This document shows, piece by piece, positions 1 to 8,599 of a stretch of 64,000 nucleotides of DNA. Made by a program: the position numbers and the translations under genes. The notes beneath the pieces were generated by a model, which worked only from the letters and a program-made list of their open reading frames with translations, made no database searches and was not told where the DNA came from. Position 1 is the stretch's first letter; every line of letters starts with the position of its first letter. Source of the DNA: Clostridium beijerinckii (GTDB lineage: Bacteria; Bacillota; Clostridia; Clostridiales; Clostridiaceae); assembly GCA_003129525.1 (NCBI GenBank), contig CP029329.1:1965501-2029500 (forward strand). The letters are read 5' to 3'.

Positions 1-1293
1 ACTAAAGTTGCTGGAATTATAGGGGCAAGAGGATATAATAATGAATTTCAAGGAATTGCATCAGATAGTAATTTTGTAATTGTTAAACTTTTAGAATCTT
101 TTGAGTTTAAAAATCAATTAATAGAAAATAATGTTAAATACACTCCGGTATATAATGGTTCTGAAATTGTAGCAGGACTAGAGTATTTAAGAAAAGTGTC
201 TATGAGACTTAAGCAACCTATGGTTATTTATATGGGCCTTGGAAGTAGTGAAGGAAGTCATGATGGTACAAATCTGATTTCTAGATATGTAACATCCCTT
301 GGAAGTAATGTAGGATTATGTTTTGTAGCAGGAGTCGGAAATGAAGGCGATTCACAAGGACATGCATCTGGTTATATTAAAAATGTAGGAGATGTAAAAG
401 TAGTGGATTTAAAAATACCAAGGGAATTAAAATATTTTCACTTTGACATATGGGTACGAAGACCTAATGTTGCTTCTGTAAATGTAATTTCGCCTACAGG
501 AGAAGCATCAGGAATTATTGAAGCTAAAATAGATAAATTTCAACCAAACAAATTTGTTTTTTTAAATACTACAATGACAGTTAGATATTACAATCCTGAA
601 CATTTTACTGGACATGAAGTTATAAGTATTGTATTCAATAATATAAAACCTGGAATATGGAGTTTTAATTTAATAGGGGAGTATATAATTGATGGGAGAT
701 ATGATATATGGCTTCAAGCTAAAAGTACTTTGCCAGAAAATACAATATTTCTAGAATCAGATCCTTTTAATACAATAACAAATCCATCTGAGGCTGTTAA
801 CGTAGTTACAGTTGCTTATTACGGAAATAATAATGCTTTAATTGCATCTTCTGGTAAGGGATTCAATACTAATAACATAATTAATCCTGATATTTCAACT
901 TTAGGAATAGATATTTTAACAACAAAAGTTTCAGGAGGAATTACAACATTTTCTGGTAGCTCTGCGGCTACTGCAATAGTGGCTGGAGCTTGTGCTCTTT
1001 TATTGCAGTGGGGAATTGTTGATGGGAATGATCCAACTATGTATACAAAAAAGATTAGAAGTTATTTAATGTATGGAGCAAATAGAAATCAAATTTATAA
1101 ATATCCAAGTAGAGAATTTGGTTATGGGGACTTTGATTTATTAGGGACTTTTAATATTATCAGTGGAACATATAGAAGGAAAAATCAAATAGCTAATACA
1201 GATAATTCTAATGTGAGAAATATTAAAGAAAATTATGAATACATTGAATATTATATTAATAAATTATTTGTAAGAATTCCTAAGGGGATATGA
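1..1293 (+). CDS. Subtilisin-like serine protease, Csp type (5' end outside window)
   Basis: The frame is open from base 1, so this is the 3' part of a gene starting to the left; 430 codons are visible. It aligns along its length with the next gene. The opening TKVAGIIGA matches the stretch just after the catalytic His there, so Asp and His lie outside the window. The catalytic Ser is in the FSGSSAATA motif (codon about 321). Between them is a long insert with the SVNVISPTGE-type beta-strand pattern seen in the jelly-roll domain of clostridial Csp proteases. Those process spore cortex-lytic enzymes during germination; that role here is inferred from family only. The next gene follows after 12 bases. 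Confidence 0.85.
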   Translation, partial: TKVAGIIGARGYNNEFQGIASDSNFVIVKLLESFEFKNQLIENNVKYTPVYNGSEIVAGLEYLRKVSMRLKQPMVIYMGLGSSEGSHDGTNLISRYVTSLGSNVGLCFVAGVGNEGDSQGHASGYIKNVGDVKVVDLKIPRELKYFHFDIWVRRPNVASVNVISPTGEASGIIEAKIDKFQPNKFVFLNTTMTVRYYNPEHFTGHEVISIVFNNIKPGIWSFNLIGEYIIDGRYDIWLQAKSTLPENTIFLESDPFNTITNPSEAVNVVTVAYYGNNNALIASSGKGFNTNNIINPDISTLGIDILTTKVSGGITTFSGSSAATAIVAGACALLLQWGIVDGNDPTMYTKKIRSYLMYGANRNQIYKYPSREFGYGDFDLLGTFNIISGTYRRKNQIANTDNSNVRNIKENYEYIEYYINKLFVRIPKGI

Positions 1294-1305
1294 GGAGTAA
1301 TATAT

Positions 1306-3027
1306 ATGGAAGAAAATTTTAAGGCTTCAGGAAATATTTTTTCTGATCCCAATTATTATCATTATATTGTTCAATATCAAGGAGATATTAATGAAGAGGT
1401 CTCAAGACAACCAGGATATTATGTAACTATAATCAATAATAAATATGCAATAATATCTGCAAATAGAGAACTTGAATTAAATTTGGAAGAACCAATGTTT
1501 TCATCTATAGTATATGCGGCCACACCAGATATATTTACACTTGAACAAATTTCACCGATTGAAGCTTCAAAAGCTAATTTTTTACAATTAGATTTGCCTT
1601 TGAAATTAACGGGAAATGGTGTTGATGTTGCAATTATAGATACAGGAATAGATTATCTAAATCCAGAATTCATGAAAGAAAATGGAGAAACAAGAATAGA
1701 ATATATTTGGGACCAAACAATAAATCCCATTGAAAAAGATACAAACAATTTTGCGGTTCCATTCGGAACAGTTTATACTAAAGATAATATACAAGAAGCT
1801 ATAGATGCCTCAAAAACAGGGAAGTCACCTTATGAAATAGTGCAAACTAAAGATGAGATTGGACATGGAACTAACATGGCTGGAATTATTGGGGCGAGTG
1901 GAAAAAATCCTGATTTAAAAGGAGTAGTTCCAGAATGTAATTTTGTAGTTGTAAAATTAATGGAAGACATTGTATATAAAAAGCATTTTAATATACAAAT
2001 TCCTATATTTGATATAGTTTTTATTTTTACAGCTTTAGAGTTTTTATATAGATATTCATTGAGTAGCAATAAGCCAATGATTATATATTTTCCACTTGGA
2101 AGTAATTTTGGTAGTCATAAAGGCAATGGTATTTTAGAACTATATATGGAATCCATATCTAGAAATAGTGGTATAGCTATAGTTACTGGAACAGGTAATC
2201 AAGGAGCAAGTGGAACTCATACTTCGGGCATAATATCAACAGTTAATGAATCGAGATCAATACAGCTATATGTATCTCCAGAACAAATATTTATTGTGAC
2301 TTACATTTGGATTGACTCACCAAACATAATGTCTTTAAATATAGTATCACCTTCAGGAGAAAATACTGGTGCAATAAATGCTGAAATTAATACTTTGGAA
2401 ACTTACTCATTTTTATTTGAAAACACAACAATAAGAATTAATAATTATCTACCAGAAGCCAATACAGGAGATCAATTAATACGTATTAGATTTACAGGTC
2501 TAAAAGAAGGAATATGGAATCTTATATTAACAGGAGAGTCCATTTTAGATGGAAAATTTAATGCTTGGATACCTCAAGAAGGATTGAGTATTGGTGGGAC
2601 TAGGTTTATTTCTTCAGATCCATATGGAACAATTACGAATCCAGCTACTTCAGAGTATGTAATAACTGCAGCAGGATATAACCAAAATAATAATAGTATT
2701 TTAAGCTATTCTGGAATGGCATTTTTGGATGATTATATCAGTAGAATAGATGTTGCCGCAGGAAGCGTAAATGCATTAACTGTAGCGCCTAATAATACAA
2801 CAGCTATTGTTAACGGAACAAGTGTGTCATCAGCAATACTTGCTGGAGCTTGTGCTATGTTATTTGAGTGGGGAATAATCGATGGAAATGATGCTAATAT
2901 GTATTCTCAAACTATAAAAGCATATATTGCAAAGGGAGCGGTTCAAAGAAGTGGTGATGTATATCCAAATCCACAGTGGGGATATGGAATATTGAATATA
3001 TTTAAGATGTTTCAGAATATGACATAG
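1306..3027 (+). CDS. Subtilisin-like serine protease, Csp type
   Basis: A 573-residue S8-family protease with the full triad visible: Asp in AIIDTGID (about residue 112), His in GHGTNMAGIIG (about 187) and Ser in NGTSVSSA (about 507). The roughly 300-residue gap between His and Ser holds the inserted jelly-roll-like domain of CspA/B/C proteins. No secretion signal is evident; the first 90 residues look like the Csp prodomain. The start has a GAGGAG site that overlaps the stop of the upstream protease gene, so the two are probably co-transcribed and arose by tandem duplication. An active germination-type protease is likely; the substrate cannot be read from sequence. Confidence 0.88.
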   Translation: MEENFKASGNIFSDPNYYHYIVQYQGDINEEVSRQPGYYVTIINNKYAIISANRELELNLEEPMFSSIVYAATPDIFTLEQISPIEASKANFLQLDLPLKLTGNGVDVAIIDTGIDYLNPEFMKENGETRIEYIWDQTINPIEKDTNNFAVPFGTVYTKDNIQEAIDASKTGKSPYEIVQTKDEIGHGTNMAGIIGASGKNPDLKGVVPECNFVVVKLMEDIVYKKHFNIQIPIFDIVFIFTALEFLYRYSLSSNKPMIIYFPLGSNFGSHKGNGILELYMESISRNSGIAIVTGTGNQGASGTHTSGIISTVNESRSIQLYVSPEQIFIVTYIWIDSPNIMSLNIVSPSGENTGAINAEINTLETYSFLFENTTIRINNYLPEANTGDQLIRIRFTGLKEGIWNLILTGESILDGKFNAWIPQEGLSIGGTRFISSDPYGTITNPATSEYVITAAGYNQNNNSILSYSGMAFLDDYISRIDVAAGSVNALTVAPNNTTAIVNGTSVSSAILAGACAMLFEWGIIDGNDANMYSQTIKAYIAKGAVQRSGDVYPNPQWGYGILNIFKMFQNMT

Positions 3028-3066
3028 TTAACAAATAATAAAATAATAAAGTGTGGTGAGATAATT

Positions 3067-3104
3067 ATCTAACTACCATAATTTATTTTTTATGGTAGTT
3101 AGAT
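3067..3104. terminator. Bidirectional terminator hairpin between convergent genes
   Basis: Arms ATCTAACTACCATAA and TTATGGTAGTTAGAT pair perfectly around a T-rich loop. It follows the protease gene and overlaps the last codons and stop of the convergent minus-strand gene. Confidence 0.7.
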
Positions 3105-3838
3105 GATATGTTGTTTAATGAAGCAGTTATAAATGTTTCAAAAAGTTTAAGCATATTTTTGTCATTATAAGTAGTCATAATTTCAGGATGGAATTGTACA
3201 CCAACAACAAAGTTTTTATCACATTTTTCGATAGCTTCAATTACATTATCTTTAGAATAAGCAGTAACTTTAAAACCAGGAGCTAAAGTTTTTATTGCTT
3301 GATGATGAAAAGTATTAGTAACAATAGAATCTCCTAAAATACTATGTAAAATTGAATTCGGAGTAATATCTATGGTGTGAGTTGCTGCACCATCTTTTGT
3401 TTGTTGTTGGTGCTTGATATAACAGCCTTCCATATCTGATAAATCTTGATATAAGGTACCTCCAAAGGCAATATTTAAAATTTGATGTCCTCTACATATA
3501 GCTAAGATAGGTTTATTAAGTTCACAAGCAATTTTGACGATTAAGAGATCAAAGGTATCTTTGTCCGGAAATATATAACCTAATTTAGGTGAAGGCTCTT
3601 CATTATATACTAAAGGATTTATGTCTACACCGCCAGATAGAATAACACCATCAAGAAGTTCAACTTGTCTTCTAATAGATTCTTCATCATATAGAATAGG
3701 AAGTATAACAGGGACTCCACCTGCCTTAATTACTGATTCCACATAATCATTACTCAGTGATTCTATAACAGAATGAGAATAAGAAGTTTCGTGCTTAATA
3801 ACTCTACTTGAATTTATACCAATAACAGGTTTTTTCAT
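3083..3838 (-). CDS. Gamma-glutamyl-gamma-aminobutyrate hydrolase family protein (peptidase C26)
   Basis: A 251-residue class I glutamine amidotransferase-like hydrolase of the PuuD type. Visible motifs are GVILSGGVDINP near residue 85, the nucleophile elbow AICRGHQILN (Cys about 115) and VGVQFHPE (catalytic His and Glu about 220). PuuD-type enzymes cleave gamma-glutamyl amides such as gamma-glutamyl-GABA; the true substrate here is not shown, and no putrescine genes lie nearby. The start has a good GGAGG site. It is a single gene, convergent with the proteases, whose stop lies inside the shared terminator hairpin. Confidence 0.85.
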   Translation of the reverse strand: MKKPVIGINSSRVIKHETSYSHSVIESLSNDYVESVIKAGGVPVILPILYDEESIRRQVELLDGVILSGGVDINPLVYNEEPSPKLGYIFPDKDTFDLLIVKIACELNKPILAICRGHQILNIAFGGTLYQDLSDMEGCYIKHQQQTKDGAATHTIDITPNSILHSILGDSIVTNTFHHQAIKTLAPGFKVTAYSKDNVIEAIEKCDKNFVVGVQFHPEIMTTYNDKNMLKLFETFITASLNNISSNYHKK

Positions 3839-4045
3839 ATCAACATTACCTCCATTAAGAATGTTTATAAATTATACTATATAAGGACAAATAAATATTG
3901 TCAATTGTAGTTTGTTGGTATAAATATAAATAAAATATAAATTAATATTTACAAAATAAATAAACCAAGTAAAATAGAAATGAAGATAAATGATTTTTTT
4001 TTAAACAGAAGATAAAATGAATAGTTTTAGGAGGATATATATTAA

Positions 4046-4810
4046 ATGAAAAGATTTTTCAAAACTATCATAATGGTAGGTATAATAATACAAATTATGA
4101 CGTTGACAGCATTTGCATATGAAAAAGTTCAGAACCTAGAAGATATGGAAGGTAGTATTTATAGGCATTTTAAAAATAGAGATGCAAATTTTACTTTTTT
4201 ATATACAGGAACAAGAAAAGAATTTGAGGATAATATACGTAAATGTATTAAGGATGCATATTCTAAAGATGATTATTTAGAAAGATCATGGTTAGAAATA
4301 AAACCTAAAGCAAATGTTACAAAAGATGGTATAGAAACAACCATAGATACAACTTATTTAACTACAAGGAAACAAGAAGAATATGTAGAAACTGAATTGA
4401 GAAGTATTACTAAATCTTTGATTAATATAAAAATGTCTGATTTAGAAAAGGTAAGAGCTATAAATAATTATATAGTAAATAGATATGAATATGATTATAC
4501 ACTAAAATCAATAAGCGTTTATTCAGGGTTAACTACATCATTAGCTGTTTGTCAAGGATATTCAATGACTGCTTATAAAATGTTTAATTATGCAGGTATA
4601 GAAAATAGAATTGTTGTTGGAAGAATTAAAGATATTCCACATTCATGGAATAGTGTTAAGGTGCAAGGGAATTGGCGTCAATTAGATATTACAAATAATG
4701 ATTCTATTGAAAAGGATAAATATTTCTTAGTAGGAGATGATGCTTTAATTGCTAATAATTATATTTGGGATAGAGAGAAGTATCCCAAAGCACTAAGCGA
4801 ATATAACTAA
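4046..4810 (+). CDS. Secreted transglutaminase-like domain protein
   Basis: The 254-residue product begins with a signal peptide (basic MKRFFK, hydrophobic core to about residue 22, LTAFAYE cleavage region). The C-terminal half is a transglutaminase/protease-like fold: Cys in LAVCQGYSMTAYKM (about 170), His in HSWNSVK (about 203) and Asp in QLDITNND complete a papain-like triad. Such proteins in clostridia are cell-surface or exported enzymes, often of unknown substrate; it could be a cysteine protease or a crosslinking enzyme. RBS AGGAGG lies 8-10 bases upstream. It stands alone, followed by a hairpin at about 4877-4910. Confidence 0.8.
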   Translation: MKRFFKTIIMVGIIIQIMTLTAFAYEKVQNLEDMEGSIYRHFKNRDANFTFLYTGTRKEFEDNIRKCIKDAYSKDDYLERSWLEIKPKANVTKDGIETTIDTTYLTTRKQEEYVETELRSITKSLINIKMSDLEKVRAINNYIVNRYEYDYTLKSISVYSGLTTSLAVCQGYSMTAYKMFNYAGIENRIVVGRIKDIPHSWNSVKVQGNWRQLDITNNDSIEKDKYFLVGDDALIANNYIWDREKYPKALSEYN

Positions 4811-5112
4811 TAAAAACTAATATTGTTTTATTTATAATTTTTCACAATGAAAATTTTTAATATGATTAAGGAATATCATTGAAATATAACATACAATTGT
4901 ATTTCAATGGTATGAGTGTTTATTGATAAAGTCCAAATTATACTTATAATCATAAGTTCATTGTTCCCTTTTATATTATTTCACAAAAAAGATAATATAG
5001 TTTTGTAATTTTTCAATATAGTATTTAAAGGGTTACATATAGTAAAATAAACCTATAACAAATAAAGAAATAATATTTTAAATTATATAAATGAAATAAG
5101 GGGGAAATAAAT
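4811..5112. other. Intergenic region with one stem-loop
   Basis: This gap holds one clear inverted repeat (CATTGAAATA ... TATTTCAATG, 4879-4909) that probably ends the upstream transcript although the T-run is weak. The rest is AT-rich, presumably containing the promoter of the ABC ATPase gene. Nothing else was recognised. Confidence 0.5.
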
Positions 5113-6222
5113 ATGGCAGATTTGTCACTAAGAAATATTTATAAGATTTACGAAGGGAATGTAACAGCAGTTAAGGACTTTAATTTAGAAATTGCTGATA
5201 AAGAATTTATCGTTTTTGTTGGACCATCAGGTTGTGGTAAATCGACAACTTTAAGAATGATTGCAGGACTTGAAGAAATATCTAAGGGAGAATTATATAT
5301 AGGTGGGAAATTAGTTAATGATGTGGAACCTAAGGAAAGAGATATTGCGATGGTATTCCAAAACTATGCATTATATCCACATATGACTGTCTATGATAAT
5401 ATGGCTTTTGCTTTAAAATTAAGAAAAGCACCTAAAGAAGAAATAGAAAAAAAAGTTAGAGATGCGGCAAAAAGATTAGATATTGAACATTTATTGGATA
5501 GAAAGCCAAAGGCTTTGTCAGGAGGTCAAAGGCAAAGAGTTGCTCTTGGAAGAGCAATTGTTAGAGAACCAAAGGTATTCTTAATGGACGAACCTTTATC
5601 AAATCTTGATGCAAAATTAAGAGTTCAAATGAGAACAGAAATATCAAAGCTTTATCAAAATTTAGAAACAACATTTATATATGTTACACATGACCAAGTT
5701 GAAGCATTAACAATGGGAACTAGAATTGTTGTAATGAAAGATGGAATAATTCAACAAGTTGATAGTCCACTTAATATTTATAATACACCAACTAATTTAT
5801 TTGTTGCAGGATTTATTGGAAGTCCTCAAATGAATTTAGTAAATGGTACTGTTGTAGAAAAAGAAGGCAAGTTATATTGTAACTTTGAAGAAAACAGTAT
5901 AGTATTTACTGACGATAAAGCAAAAGTATTGAAAGCTAATGGATATGTAGGCAAGGAAGTAGTATTTGGAATAAGACCAGAGCACTTAGATGACAATGAA
6001 GAACTTGTTTCAATGAATCCAGCTGCAACTCTTACTGGATATGTAGAAGTTGTTGAACGTATGGGAGCTGAAAGTTATATTTACTTCAAATCAGGAAATA
6101 ATAATATGACCGCAAGAGTTGATGGAAGCACTAAATCTGAACCTAAGGATAAAATTAAACTATATGTAGAACATGAAAATATTCATGTATTTGATAAAGA
6201 AACAGAATTAAGAATATGTTAA
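5113..6222 (+). CDS. Sugar ABC transporter ATPase, MsmX/UgpC type
   Basis: A 369-residue ABC ATPase of the carbohydrate-uptake subfamily. Walker A is GPSGCGKST (about 37-45), the Q-loop follows in VFQNYALYPHMTV, the signature is LSGGQRQR (about 135) and Walker B is VFLMDEPLSNLD. A C-terminal TOBE/OB region of about 130 residues (from about 235) is typical of MsmX/MalK proteins. No permease or binding-protein genes lie nearby, which fits MsmX-type ATPases that energise several separate sugar importers. The start is preceded by AAGGGGG. It is followed by a dispersed hairpin repeat rather than an obvious standard terminator. Confidence 0.92.
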   Translation: MADLSLRNIYKIYEGNVTAVKDFNLEIADKEFIVFVGPSGCGKSTTLRMIAGLEEISKGELYIGGKLVNDVEPKERDIAMVFQNYALYPHMTVYDNMAFALKLRKAPKEEIEKKVRDAAKRLDIEHLLDRKPKALSGGQRQRVALGRAIVREPKVFLMDEPLSNLDAKLRVQMRTEISKLYQNLETTFIYVTHDQVEALTMGTRIVVMKDGIIQQVDSPLNIYNTPTNLFVAGFIGSPQMNLVNGTVVEKEGKLYCNFEENSIVFTDDKAKVLKANGYVGKEVVFGIRPEHLDDNEELVSMNPAATLTGYVEVVERMGAESYIYFKSGNNNMTARVDGSTKSEPKDKIKLYVEHENIHVFDKETELRIC

Positions 6223-6257
6223 TATAATTGGAGCGTTAGAAATGCTAGATATCAGGT

Positions 6258-6302
6258 AAAGTGAATTTCAGGTGGAGTTTTATACTTCACCTGAATTTAG
6301 TT
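6258..6302 (+). repeat. Dispersed hairpin repeat, family A, copy 1
   Basis: Arms TTCAGGTGGAGT and ACTTCACCTGAA pair around a short loop, preceded by AAAGTGAA and followed by ATTTAGTT. The same frame with different but still paired arms occurs at 28834-28884 and, inverted, at 18511-18563. It lies just after the ABC ATPase gene and may also act as a terminator. Confidence 0.7.
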
Positions 6303-6386
6303 AATATTCTTTCTACAATGGATACCAAACATTAAGAGATACGATGATATCTACAAAAGGGCATACGTAAAGTTAGTGGATGCGCA

Positions 6387-6450
6387 GTCTAGGATAGCAT
6401 AATTTGTAGTTGATATTTTCTAAAAAGATAATATCTAAGAATGGCTAGAC
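6387..6450. repeat. CTAG-ended imperfect palindrome, family C, copy 1
   Basis: GTCTAG at the left end and GCTAGAC at the right bound an imperfect dyad whose centre reads GATATTTTC TAAAA GATAATATC. The right part resembles sequence at 31211-31225. It overlaps the first codons of a longer possible reading frame for the regulator gene, which argues that those codons are not coding. Confidence 0.4.
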
Positions 6451-6479
6451 ATAATATAAGAAATAGCAGAGGTAAGAAT

Positions 6480-7430
6480 ATGAATGGATTAGTAAAATAT
6501 CTAAAAGAAATATATGAAAATTGTGAAATACCTTTTGAATTTTATATGGATGACGAAATAATATTTAAAGCTAATCTTGATTCTCATAAAGGGAAATTAT
6601 TGGAAGATATATTTTTAATTGGAACAAAACAAGTAAAAATAAAAATTGAAGAACAGTATAAAGATTCTATAAAAATATTAGAATTTTGTATTAAAGATAA
6701 ATACAAAGACGATTATAATAGAAAAGAAAAAATTATTTCTCAATTATTGCAAAATTTAAGTATATCAAAAGAAAAAATAAAAGAAGCTTTGCCACAAATA
6801 AAAGAAGATACATTTTTAATTACTATAAGTTTAAAAGAAAAATTAATAGAAGCATTAGACGCTTTAAAAAACATTTATAATGATACTGATATTATAGTAT
6901 TGAATCATGAAGATACTATAATTTTAATAGGAATATTTGAAGATATAAATGAACATGTATCAAGTATAAGTGAAACAATATATCTTTCTTTTTATGAAAA
7001 ATGCTATATAAGTTATTGTCATATTCAAGACTATGAATTTTTAAATGAGTTATATAATAACAATGCATATAAGATTAATTTGGCAAAAAAATATAAACTG
7101 TCTACAATGATATTTGGACAACATAGTCTTTTATTTGAAAAGATTATGGATAATATAAAAGAAGAAACTAAGATAAAAATATTAGATGAGTTTAATGATA
7201 GTTTTTCTAAATTAGATGAAGATATGATGAAAACAATAGAAATTTTCTTTAAATTAGATTTAAACTTAAGTGAAGCATCAAAAGCGTTATATGTTCATAG
7301 AAATACTTTAATTTATAGATTGGACAAGATTCAGAAATATACAACTTATGATATTAGAAAATTTAATGATTCAGTATTATTTAAAATAGCATTCTTTCTT
7401 TGGAAACAAAAAATAGCGAATATAAAATAG
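6480..7430 (+). CDS. PucR/CdaR-type transcriptional regulator
   Basis: A protein of 316 residues with a C-terminal helix-turn-helix of the PucR/CdaR class (FFKLDLNLSEASKALYVHRN then TLIYRLDKIQ, about residues 260-295). The remainder lacks a recognised ligand domain. Such regulators usually sense purine or sugar-acid metabolites; the gene lies directly upstream of a D-2-hydroxyacid dehydrogenase, so control of that gene is plausible. The ATG at 6480 is chosen because AGAGG lies 8 bases upstream; an in-frame ATG at 6441 lacks an RBS and falls in a repeat. Confidence 0.75.
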   Translation: MNGLVKYLKEIYENCEIPFEFYMDDEIIFKANLDSHKGKLLEDIFLIGTKQVKIKIEEQYKDSIKILEFCIKDKYKDDYNRKEKIISQLLQNLSISKEKIKEALPQIKEDTFLITISLKEKLIEALDALKNIYNDTDIIVLNHEDTIILIGIFEDINEHVSSISETIYLSFYEKCYISYCHIQDYEFLNELYNNNAYKINLAKKYKLSTMIFGQHSLLFEKIMDNIKEETKIKILDEFNDSFSKLDEDMMKTIEIFFKLDLNLSEASKALYVHRNTLIYRLDKIQKYTTYDIRKFNDSVLFKIAFFLWKQKIANIK

Positions 7431-7519
7431 ACTAGTATAGTGACATTGGAATTTTCCATAGCAAAACAATATTAATGATAAATCAAGATTATTTTAAAGT
7501 TAGGAAAAGAGGATTTAAC

Positions 7520-8479
7520 ATGAAAAAAATAGTAGTATTAGATGGTAAAACATTAGGTAATGTAGATTACATTAAATTAAATGAATTCGGTCAAGTAATT
7601 TATTATGATTTAACGTTAAAAGAAGAAGTTGCTAATAGAATTAAAGATGCTAATATTATATTAACTAATAAAGTTGTATTAAATGAAGAAAACTTAAAAG
7701 ATACAAATAATCTAGAGCTTATATGTGAAATGGCCACAGGATACAATAACATAGATATAAAGTATGCCAAAGAAAAGAAAATTGCAGTAACTAATGTTAT
7801 TGGATATTCTACTACTACTGTAGCACAACATACATTTGCTATGTTACTACACTTGTATGACAATATAAACTATTTTGATAATTTTATCAAAAGTGGTGAA
7901 TATTCTAACTCTGCAATGTTTACTAACTTAGAAATGCCATATAAAGATTTGTGTGGTAAGGTATGGGGAATAATTGGACTTGGCAATATTGGGAAAAGAG
8001 TAGCAAAAATAGCCCAAGCTTTTGGTGCAAGAGTAGTATATTATTCAACTTCAGGAAAGAATGCAAATTCGGATTATGCGCGTGTAGAATTTGATTCATT
8101 ATTAAAACAATGTGACATTATTTCTATACATGCTCCTTTGAATAAAAAAACAGAAGGATTAATTAATTATGAAGCCTTTACTAAAATGAAAAAGGATTCA
8201 GTTCTAATAAATGTAGCAAGAGGTCCTATAGTAGTAGATGAAGATTTAGCTAGAGCTATAGATGAAGAGATAATAGGTGGAGCAGCATTAGATGTATTTA
8301 AAATTGAACCAATGCCAGGCGAAAACCCATTACTAAAAGTTAAAAATAAAGAAAGATTAGTATTAACACCACATATAGCATGGGCAAGTGAGGAAGCTAG
8401 AAATAGATTATTTACAGATTTATTAGAAAATATTGGTGCATACAATAGAGGGGAAATGAGAAATAGAGTAGATATATAA
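7520..8479 (+). CDS. D-2-hydroxyacid dehydrogenase (NAD-dependent, glycerate/hydroxypyruvate reductase type)
   Basis: A 319-residue D-isomer-specific 2-hydroxyacid dehydrogenase. The Rossmann motif is GIIGLGNIGKRVAKIA (about 148-163), the substrate-binding and catalytic Arg is in NVARGPIVV (about 233), the Glu in DVFKIEPMP (about 262) and the catalytic His in LTPHIAWAS (about 284). Closest class by motif is glycerate/hydroxypyruvate reductase, but 2-ketoacid range cannot be read out. The start at 7520 has AGAGGA nearby; an in-frame ATG at 7475 is less likely. It sits about 90 bases after the PucR-type regulator. Confidence 0.85.
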   Translation: MKKIVVLDGKTLGNVDYIKLNEFGQVIYYDLTLKEEVANRIKDANIILTNKVVLNEENLKDTNNLELICEMATGYNNIDIKYAKEKKIAVTNVIGYSTTTVAQHTFAMLLHLYDNINYFDNFIKSGEYSNSAMFTNLEMPYKDLCGKVWGIIGLGNIGKRVAKIAQAFGARVVYYSTSGKNANSDYARVEFDSLLKQCDIISIHAPLNKKTEGLINYEAFTKMKKDSVLINVARGPIVVDEDLARAIDEEIIGGAALDVFKIEPMPGENPLLKVKNKERLVLTPHIAWASEEARNRLFTDLLENIGAYNRGEMRNRVDI

Positions 8480-8599
8480 TACGGGCATTGCGCAATACCT
8501 ATGCATTTTGATTGATAACTTAAACTGGTTTTATTTTTGGATTAATGTTAATATATATAGTGCTAAAAGTAGTAACTAAAGGAGGATAAGTAAAATATC

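Noticed and set aside
6441..6479. Extra N-terminal codons of the PucR-type regulator
   Set aside because: No RBS, and the sequence resembles intergenic sequence at 31211; the start at 6480 has AGAGG.
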